NCBI GenBank assembly: GCA_029974595.1
Contig: JARKRC010000027.1
Location: forward strand, 336,506-400,505
Direction of reading: 5' to 3'
DNA from: Ereboglobus sp.
Lineage (GTDB): Bacteria > Verrucomicrobiota > Verrucomicrobiia > Opitutales > Opitutaceae
Length of the DNA: 64,000 nt
Within the stretch, counting starts at the first letter, position 1. The number at the start of each line of letters is the position of its first letter. Made by a program: the position numbers and the translations under genes. The notes beneath the pieces are model-generated. The model was not told where the DNA came from. It worked only from the letters and a program-made list of their open reading frames with translations, and made no database searches. Positions 51,837 through 61,601 of the stretch are shown in pieces.

Positions 51837-52817
51837 TCAGAGGAGCTCGGCGACCATCGCCTTCTCTTCCTTGAGCTCGTTTTCGGTCGCGGTGATCTTT
51901 TCGCGCGAGAACTCGTTGATGTCCACGCCCTGGACGATCTTCCAGTTCTTGCCGTCGCTGACGATCGGGAACGAGTAGATCAGGCCTTTCTCGATGCCGT
52001 AGCTGCCGTCGGAGCAAACGCCGACGCTGAAGCAGGTGCCGGCGGGCGTCGGGTTGACGAGGTTGCGCACGGTGTCGACAACCGCGTTCGCAGCCGAGGC
52101 CGCGGAGCTGAGGCCGCGGGCCTTGATGATGGCCGCGCCGCGCTGCTGCACGGTCGGGATGAAGGTTTCCTTGAACCAGATCTCGTGCTTGATGACCTCG
52201 GTCGCGGCCTTGCCGCCGATCTTCGCGTTGAAGTAATCGGGATACATCGTCGAGCTGTGGTTGCCCCAGATGGCGAGATTCGTGACCTCGGTCGTGTCGA
52301 CGCCCGACTTCATGGCGAGCTGCGTGACCGCGCGGTTCTGGTCGAGCATGGTCATCGCGAACCAGCGGTCGGACGGCACCGACTTCGCATTGTTCATGGC
52401 GATGAGGCAGTTGGTGTTGCAGGGATTGCCGACCACGAGGACGCGGACATCCTTCGCGGCGTTGGCGGCGATGGCCTTGCCCTGGCCGGTGAAAATCTTG
52501 CCGTTGATGCTCAGGAGATCCTTGCGCTCCATGCCCTGCTTGCGCGGAACGGAGCCGACGAGCAGCGCCCAGTTGACGTCTTTGAAACCGACATTGAGGT
52601 CGGCGGTCGGGACGATGCCCTTGAGGAGCGGAAACGCACAGTCCTGGAGTTCCATGACCACGCCATTGAGCGCGGGAAGCGCGGGCTCGATCTCGATGAG
52701 ATGGAGGATGACGGGTTGCTCAGGGCCGAACATCGCGCCGGACGCGATACGGAAGAGGAGCGAATAACCGATTTGACCGGCAGCACCGGTGACAGCGACA
52801 CGAATGGGAGTCTTCAT
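51837..52817 (-). CDS. mdh: malate dehydrogenase
   Basis: 326 residues. NAD-binding [21 protein letters not shown], substrate-binding region [15 protein letters not shown], then [15 protein letters not shown], and the proton-relay His in [13 protein letters not shown]. Oxidises malate to oxaloacetate in the TCA cycle. The sequence is of the LDH-like-independent, type 2 (cytosolic-type) MDH group. Divergent from the ndh gene, with a 152-bp shared upstream region. Confidence 0.96.
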   Translation of the reverse strand: MKTPIRVAVTGAAGQIGYSLLFRIASGAMFGPEQPVILHLIEIEPALPALNGVVMELQDCAFPLLKGIVPTADLNVGFKDVNWALLVGSVPRKQGMERKDLLSINGKIFTGQGKAIAANAAKDVRVLVVGNPCNTNCLIAMNNAKSVPSDRWFAMTMLDQNRAVTQLAMKSGVDTTEVTNLAIWGNHSSTMYPDYFNAKIGGKAATEVIKHEIWFKETFIPTVQQRGAAIIKARGLSSAASAANAVVDTVRNLVNPTPAGTCFSVGVCSDGSYGIEKGLIYSFPIVSDGKNWKIVQGVDINEFSREKITATENELKEEKAMVAELL

Positions 52818-52969
52818 AGGAAATTGACCAAGTTGATTGATTTGGCGAAAGAGTCCACGAGTTTTTGCGGAAACTATTTTACGAATAACGATTCATCGCG
52901 CGCCAAATTTCACCAACCTTTGCAGCGCGTGGCGTTGCGTGCCGCGCCGCAACCCGCCACACTCTCCGG

Positions 52970-54613
52970 ATGAAATACGACGTTGTGATTGCAGGCGGCG
53001 GATTTGGCGGCGCGTATTGCGCGCGCACGCTGGGCAAAGCCCTCGGAGCAGCGGGCGTGCGCCGCGTCGCCCTCATCGCCGAGCGCAACGTCCTCGTTTT
53101 TCATCCCATGCTCGCGGAGGTCGCCGGCTCCGCGCTCACGTCCTACGATGTCGTCAACCCGCTGCGCCAGTTCTGCCGCCGCGTCGATGTGCTCCAGGGG
53201 AACATCCAACGCATCGAGTGGGCCGGACGCCGGCTGCATCTCGACGGCGGACGTTTTACGCGCGACCACGTCGTCGAATTCCGCCACCTCGTGCTCGCGC
53301 TCGGCAGCGTGACCGACCTCTCCCGCGTCCCCGGCATGGCCGATTACGGCTGGCCCATGAAGTCGGTCGCGGACGCCTTGCGCCTCCGCTCCGCGATCAT
53401 CAACCGCCTCGAGGAAGCCAACCTCGTCGAAGACCCGGAAAAACGCGCGCGCCTGCTCACGTTCATCGTCGTTGGTGGCGGCTACACCGGGGTCGAAACC
53501 GCCGGCCAGCTCCTCGATCTCCTCCGCGAAGTCCAGCCGCTCTACGTCAACCTCCGCTCCCCGAAAACCGCTCCCGCGCGCGTCGTGCTCGTGCACAGCC
53601 GTGCGCATCTGCTCGAGGAGATCGGCGAAAAACTCGGCGACTACGCGCAGCGCGTCCTCGAAAAACGCGGCATGGAGATCCGCCTCAAAACCCGCGTCGC
53701 CGAGGTCACCGCGGGCAAAGTCATCTTCGAGGACGGCGGATTCATCGAGGCGCACACCGTCATAACCTCCATCGGCAACTCGCCCAATCCCATCGTTGTC
53801 AGCCTTTGCCGCCAGATCGGTCTCGCCATGCCTGCGAACGGCCGCATTCCCGTCGAGCCGACGATGCGCGTCGCCGGGCAGCCGGACCTCTGGGCCATCG
53901 GCGATTGCGCGCAGGTTCCCTGGTTCGACCGTGGCGAGCAAAAATTCGCCCCGCCGACCGCGCAATTCGCCGTGCGCCAGGGCAAGCAACTCGGCGCAAA
54001 TATCGCGCGCGTCCTCCGCGCCGGGGACGACGCCGGGTCTCCGGCTTCAATGCCCGCCCTCCGGCCCTTCACCTACCGTTACATGGGCCAGCTCGCCACC
54101 GTCGGCGAACGCGAGGCCGTCGCAGAGGTTTTCGGCATCCACTTCAGCGGTTTCATCGCGTGGTTCATGTGGCGCAGCATCTACCTTGCGAAACTTCCCA
54201 GCATCTTCAAGCGTCTGCGTGTCACCATCGACTGGACGTTCGACCTCTTTTTCCGCCGCGACATCAGCGTCGTCGCCCCGCCGCCCGAGGAAGACCTGCG
54301 CTCCATCCACCTAGAAGCCGGCGAACCGCTCTTCATGCTCGGCGACTCCTGCCGCGCCTTCTACTACGTGCGCAGCGGCTCGATCACACTCGCGCGTCCC
54401 GGCGAGCCCGCCCGCGTCGCGACAATCTCCGCCGGCATCGTGATCGATCACGAGTGGCTCGCCGCCGACAACCGCTGGACAATGAACGCCACCGCCGCCG
54501 AAAGCTCCGATCTCGTTGTCTTCCGCGGACGCGCGCTCGATCTGTTCAAACACGAACTCCGCCTCGTCCGCCGCAGCCCCGGCCCGGCGCAGCGGCATGA
54601 GTTTCGCGGATGA
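52970..54613 (+). CDS. ndh: type II NADH dehydrogenase fused to a cyclic-nucleotide-binding-like domain
   Basis: 547 residues, about 100 longer than a plain NDH-2. FAD site VVIAGGGFGGAYCARTLG, NAD site FIVVGGGYTGVETAGQLLD, FAD-second motif LWAIGDCAQVP, and an amphipathic C-terminal membrane-anchoring segment (AWFMWRSIYLAKLPSIFKRL). After that, residues ~445-547 look like a cyclic-nucleotide-binding fold (IHLEAGEPLFMLGDSCRAFYY, RSGSITLARPG, HEWLAADNRWTMNATAAE). It transfers electrons from NADH to quinone without proton pumping. The added domain could sense a nucleotide or simply be structural. Confidence 0.9.
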   Translation: MKYDVVIAGGGFGGAYCARTLGKALGAAGVRRVALIAERNVLVFHPMLAEVAGSALTSYDVVNPLRQFCRRVDVLQGNIQRIEWAGRRLHLDGGRFTRDHVVEFRHLVLALGSVTDLSRVPGMADYGWPMKSVADALRLRSAIINRLEEANLVEDPEKRARLLTFIVVGGGYTGVETAGQLLDLLREVQPLYVNLRSPKTAPARVVLVHSRAHLLEEIGEKLGDYAQRVLEKRGMEIRLKTRVAEVTAGKVIFEDGGFIEAHTVITSIGNSPNPIVVSLCRQIGLAMPANGRIPVEPTMRVAGQPDLWAIGDCAQVPWFDRGEQKFAPPTAQFAVRQGKQLGANIARVLRAGDDAGSPASMPALRPFTYRYMGQLATVGEREAVAEVFGIHFSGFIAWFMWRSIYLAKLPSIFKRLRVTIDWTFDLFFRRDISVVAPPPEEDLRSIHLEAGEPLFMLGDSCRAFYYVRSGSITLARPGEPARVATISAGIVIDHEWLAADNRWTMNATAAESSDLVVFRGRALDLFKHELRLVRRSPGPAQRHEFRG

Positions 54614-54706
54614 GCGCGATGTTTCAAAATTATATTCGACCCCGCCCCGCCACTTTTTATTCGCGACGCTGGCATGCGACGTGCAGGATCCGGGCATCCT
54701 GTAAAA

Positions 54707-55858
54707 ATGAAAAAAGTAAAGCTAGGCATAGTCGGACTCGGCATGGGCGGCGTTCACGCCCGTAACATCCTCGACGGCAAAGTGCGCGACGTCGAACTCG
54801 CCGCGCTTGCCGACACCGATTCCGCCAGGCGCGCCCAATTTCCCGAAATCCCCAGTTTCGCCACCGCTGATGAAATGATCGCTTCCGGAGCCATTGACGC
54901 CATCCTCGTTGCCACTCCGCACTACTTTCACACCCCGATCGGCATCGCCGCGCTCAAGGCCGGCCTCCATGTGCTCATGGAAAAACCACTCGCCGTGCAC
55001 AAGGCCGACGCCGAGCGCCTCCTTGCCGCCCATGCCGGCAAAAAACTCGTCTTCGGCGCCGTCTTCAACCAGCGCACCGATCCCTATTACCTGAAAATCC
55101 GCGAACTCATCCGCAGCGGCGACCTCGGCGAAATCCGGCGTGTCAACTGGGTCGCCACGCACTGGTTCCGCACCGAGGCCTACTATGCTTCCAGCGGCTG
55201 GCGCGCCACCTGGGCCGGCGAAGGCGGCGGCGTGCTCCTCAACCAATGCCCGCACAACCTCGACATGCTCCAGTGGCTCTTCGGCCTGCCCGTCCGCGTG
55301 CGCGCCCACGCCGGCTTCGGACGCTACCACCAAATCGAGGTCGAGGACGACGTCACGACCTACATCGAGTTCACCAATGGCGCCACCGGCGTCTTCATCG
55401 CCTCCACCGGCGAAGCGCCCGGCACCAACCGCCTCGAAATCGTCGGCGAACGCGGACGCCTCGTTTACGAGGACGGGAAGATCGTCTTCCGCCAGAACGC
55501 CGTCGGCATGACCCGTTTCAGCCGCACCGCGACCGAACCCTTCGCCCTGCCCGCGACCACCGAAAGCACGTTCACGTTTCCCGATCACGGCCCGCAGCAC
55601 GCCGGCATCGTGCAGAACTTCGCCGATGCGATCCTGCGCGGCGCGCCCCTCATCGCGCCCGCCGCCGAAGGCCTGCATTCGGTCGAGCTTGCCAACGCCA
55701 TGCTCATGTCCGCCTGGACAAGCGAAAGCGTCCCTTTCCCGCTGGACGGTCAACGCTACGAACAGCTTCTCAACCAGCAAATCGCCACCTCCACGATCAA
55801 GAAAGTCCAGAAGAACATCCCCGTGACAACCGACTGGCAAAAATCATTCCGTCCATGA
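54707..55858 (+). CDS. Gfo/Idh/MocA family oxidoreductase
   Basis: 383 residues from the ATG at 54707 (the open frame begins at 54674, but KKVKLGIVGLGMGGVHARNI is the conserved start). Rossmann NAD(P)-binding fold followed by EKPLAVHKADAERL and the catalytic-type GGGVLLNQCPHNLDMLQW. Unlike the oxidoreductase at 32019, it has no cysteine cluster and no operator copy. Substrate unknown; likely a sugar or inositol derivative. Confidence 0.9.
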   Translation: MKKVKLGIVGLGMGGVHARNILDGKVRDVELAALADTDSARRAQFPEIPSFATADEMIASGAIDAILVATPHYFHTPIGIAALKAGLHVLMEKPLAVHKADAERLLAAHAGKKLVFGAVFNQRTDPYYLKIRELIRSGDLGEIRRVNWVATHWFRTEAYYASSGWRATWAGEGGGVLLNQCPHNLDMLQWLFGLPVRVRAHAGFGRYHQIEVEDDVTTYIEFTNGATGVFIASTGEAPGTNRLEIVGERGRLVYEDGKIVFRQNAVGMTRFSRTATEPFALPATTESTFTFPDHGPQHAGIVQNFADAILRGAPLIAPAAEGLHSVELANAMLMSAWTSESVPFPLDGQRYEQLLNQQIATSTIKKVQKNIPVTTDWQKSFRP

Positions 55859-55953
55859 CATGCGAGCGGACAATGCGATGAAATGTTTGCCCTGATCATG
55901 CCATTGATGGCATGCGCGCCTGCCGTGAATGAGGCCGGGGCGCCCGCGTCGCC

Positions 55954-56232
55954 ATGAAAAACGAAACACCCGCCTGCCGTCCCGCTTGCGGCGCGTGTTG
56001 CATCGCGCCCTCGATCACCTCTCCCATCCCCGGCATGCCGCACGGCAAACCCGCGGGGATTCCCTGCGTGCAACTTCTTCCCGATTACCGCTGCGCGATC
56101 TTCGGCCAGCCCGAACGTCCGGCCGTCTGCGCGAGCCTGCGCCCTGCGCAGAACATGTGCGGAGCCACCCGCGACGATGCATTGCAATTTCTTTCCGCAC
56201 TGGAGCTTATGACGGCGCCTGACACGTCGTAA
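55954..56232 (+). CDS. YkgJ family cysteine-cluster protein
   Basis: 92 residues. PACRPACGACCIAPSITSP, then GIPCVQLLPDYRCAIFG and AVCASLRPAQNMCG give the eight cysteines of the YkgJ/UPF0153 family, thought to bind an Fe-S or zinc cluster. Role unknown. I start at 55954, where the family-like sequence begins; a different-frame open stretch at 55929 is a shadow. Confidence 0.85.
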   Translation: MKNETPACRPACGACCIAPSITSPIPGMPHGKPAGIPCVQLLPDYRCAIFGQPERPAVCASLRPAQNMCGATRDDALQFLSALELMTAPDTS

Positions 56233-56305
56233 TCACCATGCGCTTGCATGGCCGGGCGGATTTTCGGAGAGTTCGCGCTTTTCCACTTTTCACTCACGCA
56301 TCACA

Positions 56306-57709
56306 ATGAACGCGCTCCAGCCAGACGAAACGAAGCCAGACCCGTATGTCGCATTCCGAAACGCGGGCTTCCGGCGCTTTCTGCTGAGCAACTTTGCCTT
56401 CAACCTCGGACGTCAGGCGTTGAGTGTCGCCATTGCCCTTCAAGTGCTGCATTGGACGAATTCCGCCGCCGCGATCGGCTTCATCGGCTTTATCAACGTC
56501 GTTCCGCTCATTTTCCTTGTCCTGCCCTCCGGCGTGCTCGCCGACAAATACGACCGTCGCAAAATCATCTCCCTCACCATGACGGCGTCGTGTGTGCTTT
56601 CGGTGCTGCTCGTCCTCGCCACGCATTTCCACGATTACATCCCGTATGTCGGTGTTCTCCAAGGCGCGAACCACATGCTCGAAACCGCCGCGCGTTTCTT
56701 CACGCGCGAGGCGCATCTCGATTCGATCCGCTTCGACAATCCCGCGCTCCCCATCGTTTATCTGCTCCAGTTCTTCCATTCCACCGTGCGCGTCATTGGA
56801 GCCCCGGCGCGCGGCGCGATCATTCCCGTGCTTGTCCCGCCCGCTCACCTCACCAACGCCCTCACTTGGAACTCCAGCGCGTTTGAGCTCACCGCAGTGC
56901 TCGGTCCCGTGATCGGCGGACTTGTGGCCGCGTGGAGTTACACCGCGATCTATGCGGCGGATGCCATTTTTTCGGCTGCGCTGGCCATCTCGCTCGTTGG
57001 CATCGCGCTTCTGCCCCGCAAACCCCGCGATCCCTCGCTCCCCGTGCCCAACGCCATGGCCGGCGCGACGTTTATCTGGAGGCAAAAACCCGTGCTTGCG
57101 GCGATCACGCTCGACTTGTTCGCCGTGCTGCTCGGCGGGCTCACCGCGCTGTTTCCGCTCTACGCGAAGGATGTGTTTCACTTTTCCAACTACGAGTTCT
57201 GGGCGGGCTGCATGCGCGCCGCGCCCTCGCTCGGCGCGATCACGATGGCGGTCATCGTCGCGCACTCCGCCCCCTTCAAGCGCCCTGGGATCACGCTGCT
57301 CTGGTCGGTCGTGTGCTTTGGCGCGGCCATCGTCATCTTCGCGCTCTCGCGCAACATCGTCCTCTCGCTCGTCGCGCTCTTTTTCAGCGGCGTATGTGAC
57401 AACGTCAGCGTCGTGGTGCGGCACACGCTCGTGCAAATGCTCACGCCCGACTACCTGCGCGGGCGCGTCACCTCGGTCAACCAGCTCTTCATCGGCTGCT
57501 CCAATGAAATTTCCGAATTTCGCGGCGGCCTGATGGCGGCGCGTTTTGGCCCCGTGTTCGCGGCGACCTTCGGCGGCATTTGCACAATCATGGTCGTGGT
57601 CAGCGTCGCCCTCTCCCTGCCCGCCATAAGAGCCGTGCCCCCGCTCAACGAAATCAAACCGGTCGAGGATGAGCCCGGGACGGACGCGAAAAATTTCCCA
57701 AAGCGGTGA
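56306..57709 (+). CDS. MFS transporter (MFS_3/EntS-like)
   Basis: 467 residues with 12 membrane segments. FRRFLLSNFAFNLGRQALS, LPSGVLADKYDRRKIISL (the MFS loop 2-3 motif) and the AGCMRAAPSLGAITMAVIV region place it in the EntS-like MFS_3 group, generally exporters. Cargo unknown. The ATG follows a 73-bp gap after the YkgJ gene. Confidence 0.88.
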   Translation: MNALQPDETKPDPYVAFRNAGFRRFLLSNFAFNLGRQALSVAIALQVLHWTNSAAAIGFIGFINVVPLIFLVLPSGVLADKYDRRKIISLTMTASCVLSVLLVLATHFHDYIPYVGVLQGANHMLETAARFFTREAHLDSIRFDNPALPIVYLLQFFHSTVRVIGAPARGAIIPVLVPPAHLTNALTWNSSAFELTAVLGPVIGGLVAAWSYTAIYAADAIFSAALAISLVGIALLPRKPRDPSLPVPNAMAGATFIWRQKPVLAAITLDLFAVLLGGLTALFPLYAKDVFHFSNYEFWAGCMRAAPSLGAITMAVIVAHSAPFKRPGITLLWSVVCFGAAIVIFALSRNIVLSLVALFFSGVCDNVSVVVRHTLVQMLTPDYLRGRVTSVNQLFIGCSNEISEFRGGLMAARFGPVFAATFGGICTIMVVVSVALSLPAIRAVPPLNEIKPVEDEPGTDAKNFPKR

Positions 57710-57727
57710 TTAGCTGTCCGGCCCTTT

Positions 57728-57792
57728 GAGATTTTGGAATTTGGATATTGGGATTTTTTTGGAATTTGAGATTTTGGCATTTGGGATTTCTC
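57728..57792. repeat. T-rich copy of the AATCCAAAA-type repeat
   Basis: Tandem variants of GGAATTTGGATATTGGG / TTTGAGATTTTGGC, reverse orientation of the copy at 40603. Confidence 0.6.
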
Positions 57793-57810
57793 ACCTAACT
57801 TCGCCTCACC

Positions 57811-59274
57811 ATGGCAAAAACTACAAAGACCGCCCGTTCCGCCCACCAAACCTGGGGTGGCCGTTTCTCCGCCGGACCCGCCGAGCTCATGCTCACGTTC
57901 AGCGAATCCGTTTCCTTTGACCGCCGCCTCGCGCCCTTCGACATTGCCGGCTCGAAGGCCCACTCCGCCATGCTCGCGCACGTCGGCATCATCACCGCCA
58001 AGGAACGCGACGCCATCCACGCAGGCCTCGACGCCATCCTCGCGGAAATCAACGCGGGCAAATTCACATGGGACGTGAAACTTGAGGATGTCCACATGAA
58101 CATCGAGCAGGCACTCACCAAGCGCGTCCCCGCCGCCGCCAAGCTCCACACCGCGCGCAGCCGCAACGACCAGGTCGCGACCGACATGCGCCTCTACCTC
58201 AAGCACGCCTGCGCCGATCTTTCCGCGCGCATCGCCGCCGCGCAGCGCGCCATCCTCGCCGCCGCCGCGGAGCATGCCGACGTGCTCATCCCCGGCTACA
58301 CGCACCTCCAGCGCGCGCAGCCCGTCTATCTCGGGCACCACCTTTTTGCCTGGCTCGAAATGCTCCAGCGCGACCGCGTGCGCCTCGCCGAAACCGCCGC
58401 GCACGCCAACTGGTGCCCGCTCGGCTCCGGCGCCATCGCAGGCACCACGCTGCCCATCGACCGCGAGTTCTCCGCGCAAAAACTCGGATTTGTTGACGCC
58501 AAGGGCCGCCCGCAAGTCACGCAAAACAGCATGGACACCGTCGCCGACCGCGACTTCTTCATCGAGTTCGCGCACGCCTGCGCGCTCTTCGGCGTGCACA
58601 TCTCCCGCATCGCCGAGGACCTCATCCTCTGGACGAGCGCCGAGTTCAAGTTCGTGGAGCTCCCCGACGCCTTCTGCACCGGCTCCTCGCTCATGCCGCA
58701 GAAAAAGAACCCCGACTCGTGCGAACTCCTCCGCGGCAAATCCGCCCGTCTCCAAGGCAATCTCCACACGCTCCTCACCCTCGCGAAGGGCCTTCCGCTT
58801 ACCTACAACCGCGACCTCCAGGAAGACAAGCCGCCGCTCTTCGACAGCCACGATCAGGCCGCGATTTGCGCGGATGTCCTCGCGGGCACTTTCACCGGAC
58901 TCAAAATGAACCGCGACAAATGCGCCGCCGCCGTCGCCGACCCCGCGCTCCTCGCGACCGACCTCGCCGACTACCTCGTCGAGCGCGGCGTTCCCTTCCG
59001 CGAAGCGCACCACGCCGTCGGCGCCGTCGTCCGCGCCGCCGAAAACCTCGGCGTCGCGCTCAACGAAATCCCCTACGCCGAAATCCAGAAAATCCACCCG
59101 GCCTATGCGAAGGACTGGACGCAAGTCTTCGATCTCAAGCGCGCCATGCAAAAACGCGCCGGCACCGGAATGCCCGGCCCGAAACAAATCAAAGCCCAAT
59201 TCACCCGCTGGAAAAAACTCCTGAGCCAGACAAACCAATCGCTGAAACGCGGAAGAGCGGAAACACGGAAATAA
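57811..59274 (+). CDS. argH: argininosuccinate lyase
   Basis: 487 residues. Cleaves argininosuccinate to arginine and fumarate, the last step of arginine synthesis. [35 protein letters not shown] and the signature [19 protein letters not shown] with the catalytic Ser loop are all present. The last residues, [10 protein letters not shown], are encoded by the repeat that flanks the downstream GxxExxY cassette (59245-59269), so the natural C-terminus may have been altered by its insertion. Confidence 0.96.
   Translation: MAKTTKTARSAHQTWGGRFSAGPAELMLTFSESVSFDRRLAPFDIAGSKAHSAMLAHVGIITAKERDAIHAGLDAILAEINAGKFTWDVKLEDVHMNIEQALTKRVPAAAKLHTARSRNDQVATDMRLYLKHACADLSARIAAAQRAILAAAAEHADVLIPGYTHLQRAQPVYLGHHLFAWLEMLQRDRVRLAETAAHANWCPLGSGAIAGTTLPIDREFSAQKLGFVDAKGRPQVTQNSMDTVADRDFFIEFAHACALFGVHISRIAEDLILWTSAEFKFVELPDAFCTGSSLMPQKKNPDSCELLRGKSARLQGNLHTLLTLAKGLPLTYNRDLQEDKPPLFDSHDQAAICADVLAGTFTGLKMNRDKCAAAVADPALLATDLADYLVERGVPFREAHHAVGAVVRAAENLGVALNEIPYAEIQKIHPAYAKDWTQVFDLKRAMQKRAGTGMPGPKQIKAQFTRWKKLLSQTNQSLKRGRAETRK
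59245..59269. repeat. left flank repeat of the GxxExxY cassette
   Basis: ACGCGGAAGAGCGGAAACAC; the inverse form of the repeat at 59701-59730. It overlaps the argH C-terminal codons. Confidence 0.6.
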
Positions 59275-59321
59275 AATCCCCGGCCTTTCCCGCGTCTTCC
59301 CTGATTAAATTTCTTCCGTAG

Positions 59322-59732
59322 ATGGAATTAGTAGAACAAGAGTTAAGTGCCCGCCTGTTGAACGCAGCCATCGAAGTGCATCGCGCCCTTGGCCCGGGCT
59401 TTCTTGAAAGCATCTACGAAACAGCGCTCGCCCACGAACTCCAGAAACGCGGTCACAAAGTGGATCGCCAAAAAACAATTTCGGTTTCTTACGACAATAT
59501 CACCATTGGAGAGCACCGTCTCGACCTGCTCATAGACGATAAAATCATCCTCGAACTCAAAGCCTGCAAAGCTATCGAGGACATCCATCTCGCCACCGCC
59601 CGCTCCTACCTGAAAGCGACGGGCCTCAAACTCGCCCTCATCCTCAATTTCGCTGAACCACGCCTCGCAATCCGCCGCGTTGTTTTGGAAGCCAACTCCG
59701 CGCCTTCCGCCCTTCCGCGCTTCCGCGATTAA
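59322..59732 (+). CDS. GxxExxY protein
   Basis: 136 residues. The family name motif is GPGFLESIYETAL near residue 25. A PDDEXK-nuclease-like core is suggested by HRLDLLIDDKIILELKAC (Asp, then E-x-K). Biochemical role is not established. The C-terminal SAPSALPRFRD is encoded by the right flank repeat. The gene plus its two inverted flank repeats (59245-59730) look like a self-contained insertion between argH and mutL. Confidence 0.85.
   Translation: MELVEQELSARLLNAAIEVHRALGPGFLESIYETALAHELQKRGHKVDRQKTISVSYDNITIGEHRLDLLIDDKIILELKACKAIEDIHLATARSYLKATGLKLALILNFAEPRLAIRRVVLEANSAPSALPRFRD
59701..59730. repeat. right flank repeat of the GxxExxY cassette
   Basis: CGCCTTCCGCCCTTCCGCGC and following bases. 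Its reverse complement contains CGCGGAAG and GCGGAAG, as in the left flank. It encodes the last residues of the GxxExxY protein and ends just before the mutL ATG. Confidence 0.6.
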
Positions 59733-59735
59733 AAA

Positions 59736-61601
59736 ATGTCTTCCAAAATCCGAGTTCTTCCCGACCGCGTGGCGAATCAGATCGCCGCGGGGGAGGTCAT
59801 TGAACGTCCGGCGGCGGTCGTGAAGGAACTCGTGGAAAACGCGCTCGACGCCGGGGCCACGCGCCTCGAAGTCGAGTTCCGCCACGGCGGACGCTCCCTC
59901 ATGCGCATCGAAGACAACGGCTCCGGCATGTCGCGCGACGACGCCCTCCTAGCGCTCGAACGCCACGCAACCAGCAAGATCGCCGCTGCCGCCGATCTCG
60001 ATCACCTCGCCAGCTTCGGCTTTCGCGGCGAGGCTTTGCCATCCATCGCCAGCGTATCCGAATTTTCACTACAAACCCGCGAGGTATCGTCCGACACCGG
60101 CACGGAGGTTTTCATCAACGGCGGCAAACTCATCCACGTCCGCGAGTGCGGCCGCGCCACCGGCACGCGCATCGAGGTGAAACACCTTTTCAACTCCGTC
60201 CCCGCGCGCCGCAAGTTCCTGAAAACCGACGCCACCGAGGCCGCGCACATCATACAGAACGTGCGCCTCTACGCCCTCGCGTTTCCGCACGTCGCCTTCA
60301 CGCTGATCGAGGACGGACGCATCATTTTCCGCTCGCCGCAAAGCGAGACGCTCGCCGGGCGCGTCGCCAGCATTTTTGGAAAACAAATCGCCGAAAACCT
60401 CATCCCGCTCGACGCCGCCGAATCCGGCATGCGCATCACCGGCCTCATCGACCGCCCCGGCGCGGGCATGGGCCGCGCCACGCGGCACGAGATGATCACG
60501 TATATCAACCGACGCCCCGTGGACAGCCGCGCGCTCAATTACGCGCTCATCGAAAGCTACACCGAGCACCTCCCGAAAGGCCGTTATCCGGTCGCATTTG
60601 TGTTTTTCGAAATCGATCCCGCCGCCGTGGATGTGAACGTGCACCCCGCAAAACGCGAAGTGCGCTTCCGCAACGAAACCGCCGTGCGCAGCTTCGTGAT
60701 TCGCAGCGTGCTCGCAAAATTACGCGGGTTGGGTGGCACGGGCTTCCAGCCCGTGGGATTGGGCGCGGCGCAGCCTCCCAGCTTAAATCTCCAGTCACAA
60801 ACACAAGCCAGTCCGACATCTCACGTGCCGCCGGTGCCGCGCATTACTCCGGCTCCTTCATCGCCGTCTTCTTCTCAATCCCACGGGCTGGAAGCCCGTG
60901 CCACCCAACCCGCACAAACCTCCAATCCCACGGGCAAGCTGCCCGTGCCACCCAATCCGCCCGCCCCGCCGGTTCCTTCAATCGTAAATCGTAAATCGTC
61001 CATCGTAAATCCGCCCGCGCCAGCGGCGCGGGCCTGGCGGTTTCTCGGACTTGCGCACGGCGCTTACGCGCTCTTTGAAACACCGGCGGGCCTCGTGCTT
61101 CTCGACCGCCGTGCCGCGCACGAGCGCATCTGGTTTGAACGCTTGCAGACCCAGTTCCGCAGCGGCGAGGTGCCCGGCCAGCGTCTGCTCTTCGCGGTGC
61201 CGCTTGAACTCGACGCCATCGCGAGCGCGCTGCTTCTCGACCGGCTCGATTTCTTCAATCATCACGGCTTCGAGATCACCGAATTCGGCCGCAATTTCTT
61301 CCGCGTCGAAAGTGTGCCCGTGTGGATGGAGCCGAACGACGCCGAGCCTTTCGTGCGCGATCTGCTCGGCGCTTTGCGCGACGGACGCTTGCAGGAAAAA
61401 AACATCAATCTCGCCCGCGACGAGCTGGCCCGCCTCGCCGTGGCAAAGGCAATCCGCCTGCCCGCCATGGTGAACGAAACCGAGATGCACGCGACCGTCG
61501 CGCAACTCCTCGCCTGTCAGACCCCGCTCACAAGCCCCGCGGGACGCCCGACCTACATCGAACTCTCGCAAGGCGAGCTCGCGAAACGCTTCGGACGGTA
61601 G
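59736..61601 (+). CDS. mutL: DNA mismatch repair protein MutL
   Basis: 621 residues. The N-terminal GHKL ATPase is complete: IAAGEVIERPAAVVKELVEN, ALDAGAT, IEDNGSGM, ATSKI, GFRGEAL and SVPARRKFLKT. The linker (about 330-440) is built from short repeats: three 19-bp hairpins and an A-rich IVNRKSSIVNP stretch. The C-terminal domain has LLDRRAAHERIWFERL in place of the endonuclease motif DQHA-x2-E-x4-E, and TSPAGRPTYIEL in place of CPHGRP, so metal-dependent nicking is unlikely. It directly abuts the GxxExxY gene (3-bp gap). The stop codon lies in an inverted repeat. Confidence 0.95.
   Translation: MSSKIRVLPDRVANQIAAGEVIERPAAVVKELVENALDAGATRLEVEFRHGGRSLMRIEDNGSGMSRDDALLALERHATSKIAAAADLDHLASFGFRGEALPSIASVSEFSLQTREVSSDTGTEVFINGGKLIHVRECGRATGTRIEVKHLFNSVPARRKFLKTDATEAAHIIQNVRLYALAFPHVAFTLIEDGRIIFRSPQSETLAGRVASIFGKQIAENLIPLDAAESGMRITGLIDRPGAGMGRATRHEMITYINRRPVDSRALNYALIESYTEHLPKGRYPVAFVFFEIDPAAVDVNVHPAKREVRFRNETAVRSFVIRSVLAKLRGLGGTGFQPVGLGAAQPPSLNLQSQTQASPTSHVPPVPRITPAPSSPSSSQSHGLEARATQPAQTSNPTGKLPVPPNPPAPPVPSIVNRKSSIVNPPAPAARAWRFLGLAHGAYALFETPAGLVLLDRRAAHERIWFERLQTQFRSGEVPGQRLLFAVPLELDAIASALLLDRLDFFNHHGFEITEFGRNFFRVESVPVWMEPNDAEPFVRDLLGALRDGRLQEKNINLARDELARLAVAKAIRLPAMVNETEMHATVAQLLACQTPLTSPAGRPTYIELSQGELAKRFGR
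60737..60947. repeat. three 19-bp CACGGGC/GCCCGTG hairpins inside mutL
   Basis: Hairpins at 60737-60755, 60882-60900 and 60929-60947: seven-base stems CACGGGC and GCCCGTG around variable five-base centres. The flanking GGGTGGCA / TGCCACCC is also shared. Confidence 0.85.

Noticed and set aside
57713..57722. GCTGTCCGGC before argH as an operator copy
   Set aside because: The left half of the palindrome is absent and the gene is a biosynthetic core gene.
57451..59238. A 595-codon open frame opposite argH
   Set aside because: It spans two genes in antisense and is Gly/Val/Glu-rich; argH motifs are complete on the plus strand.
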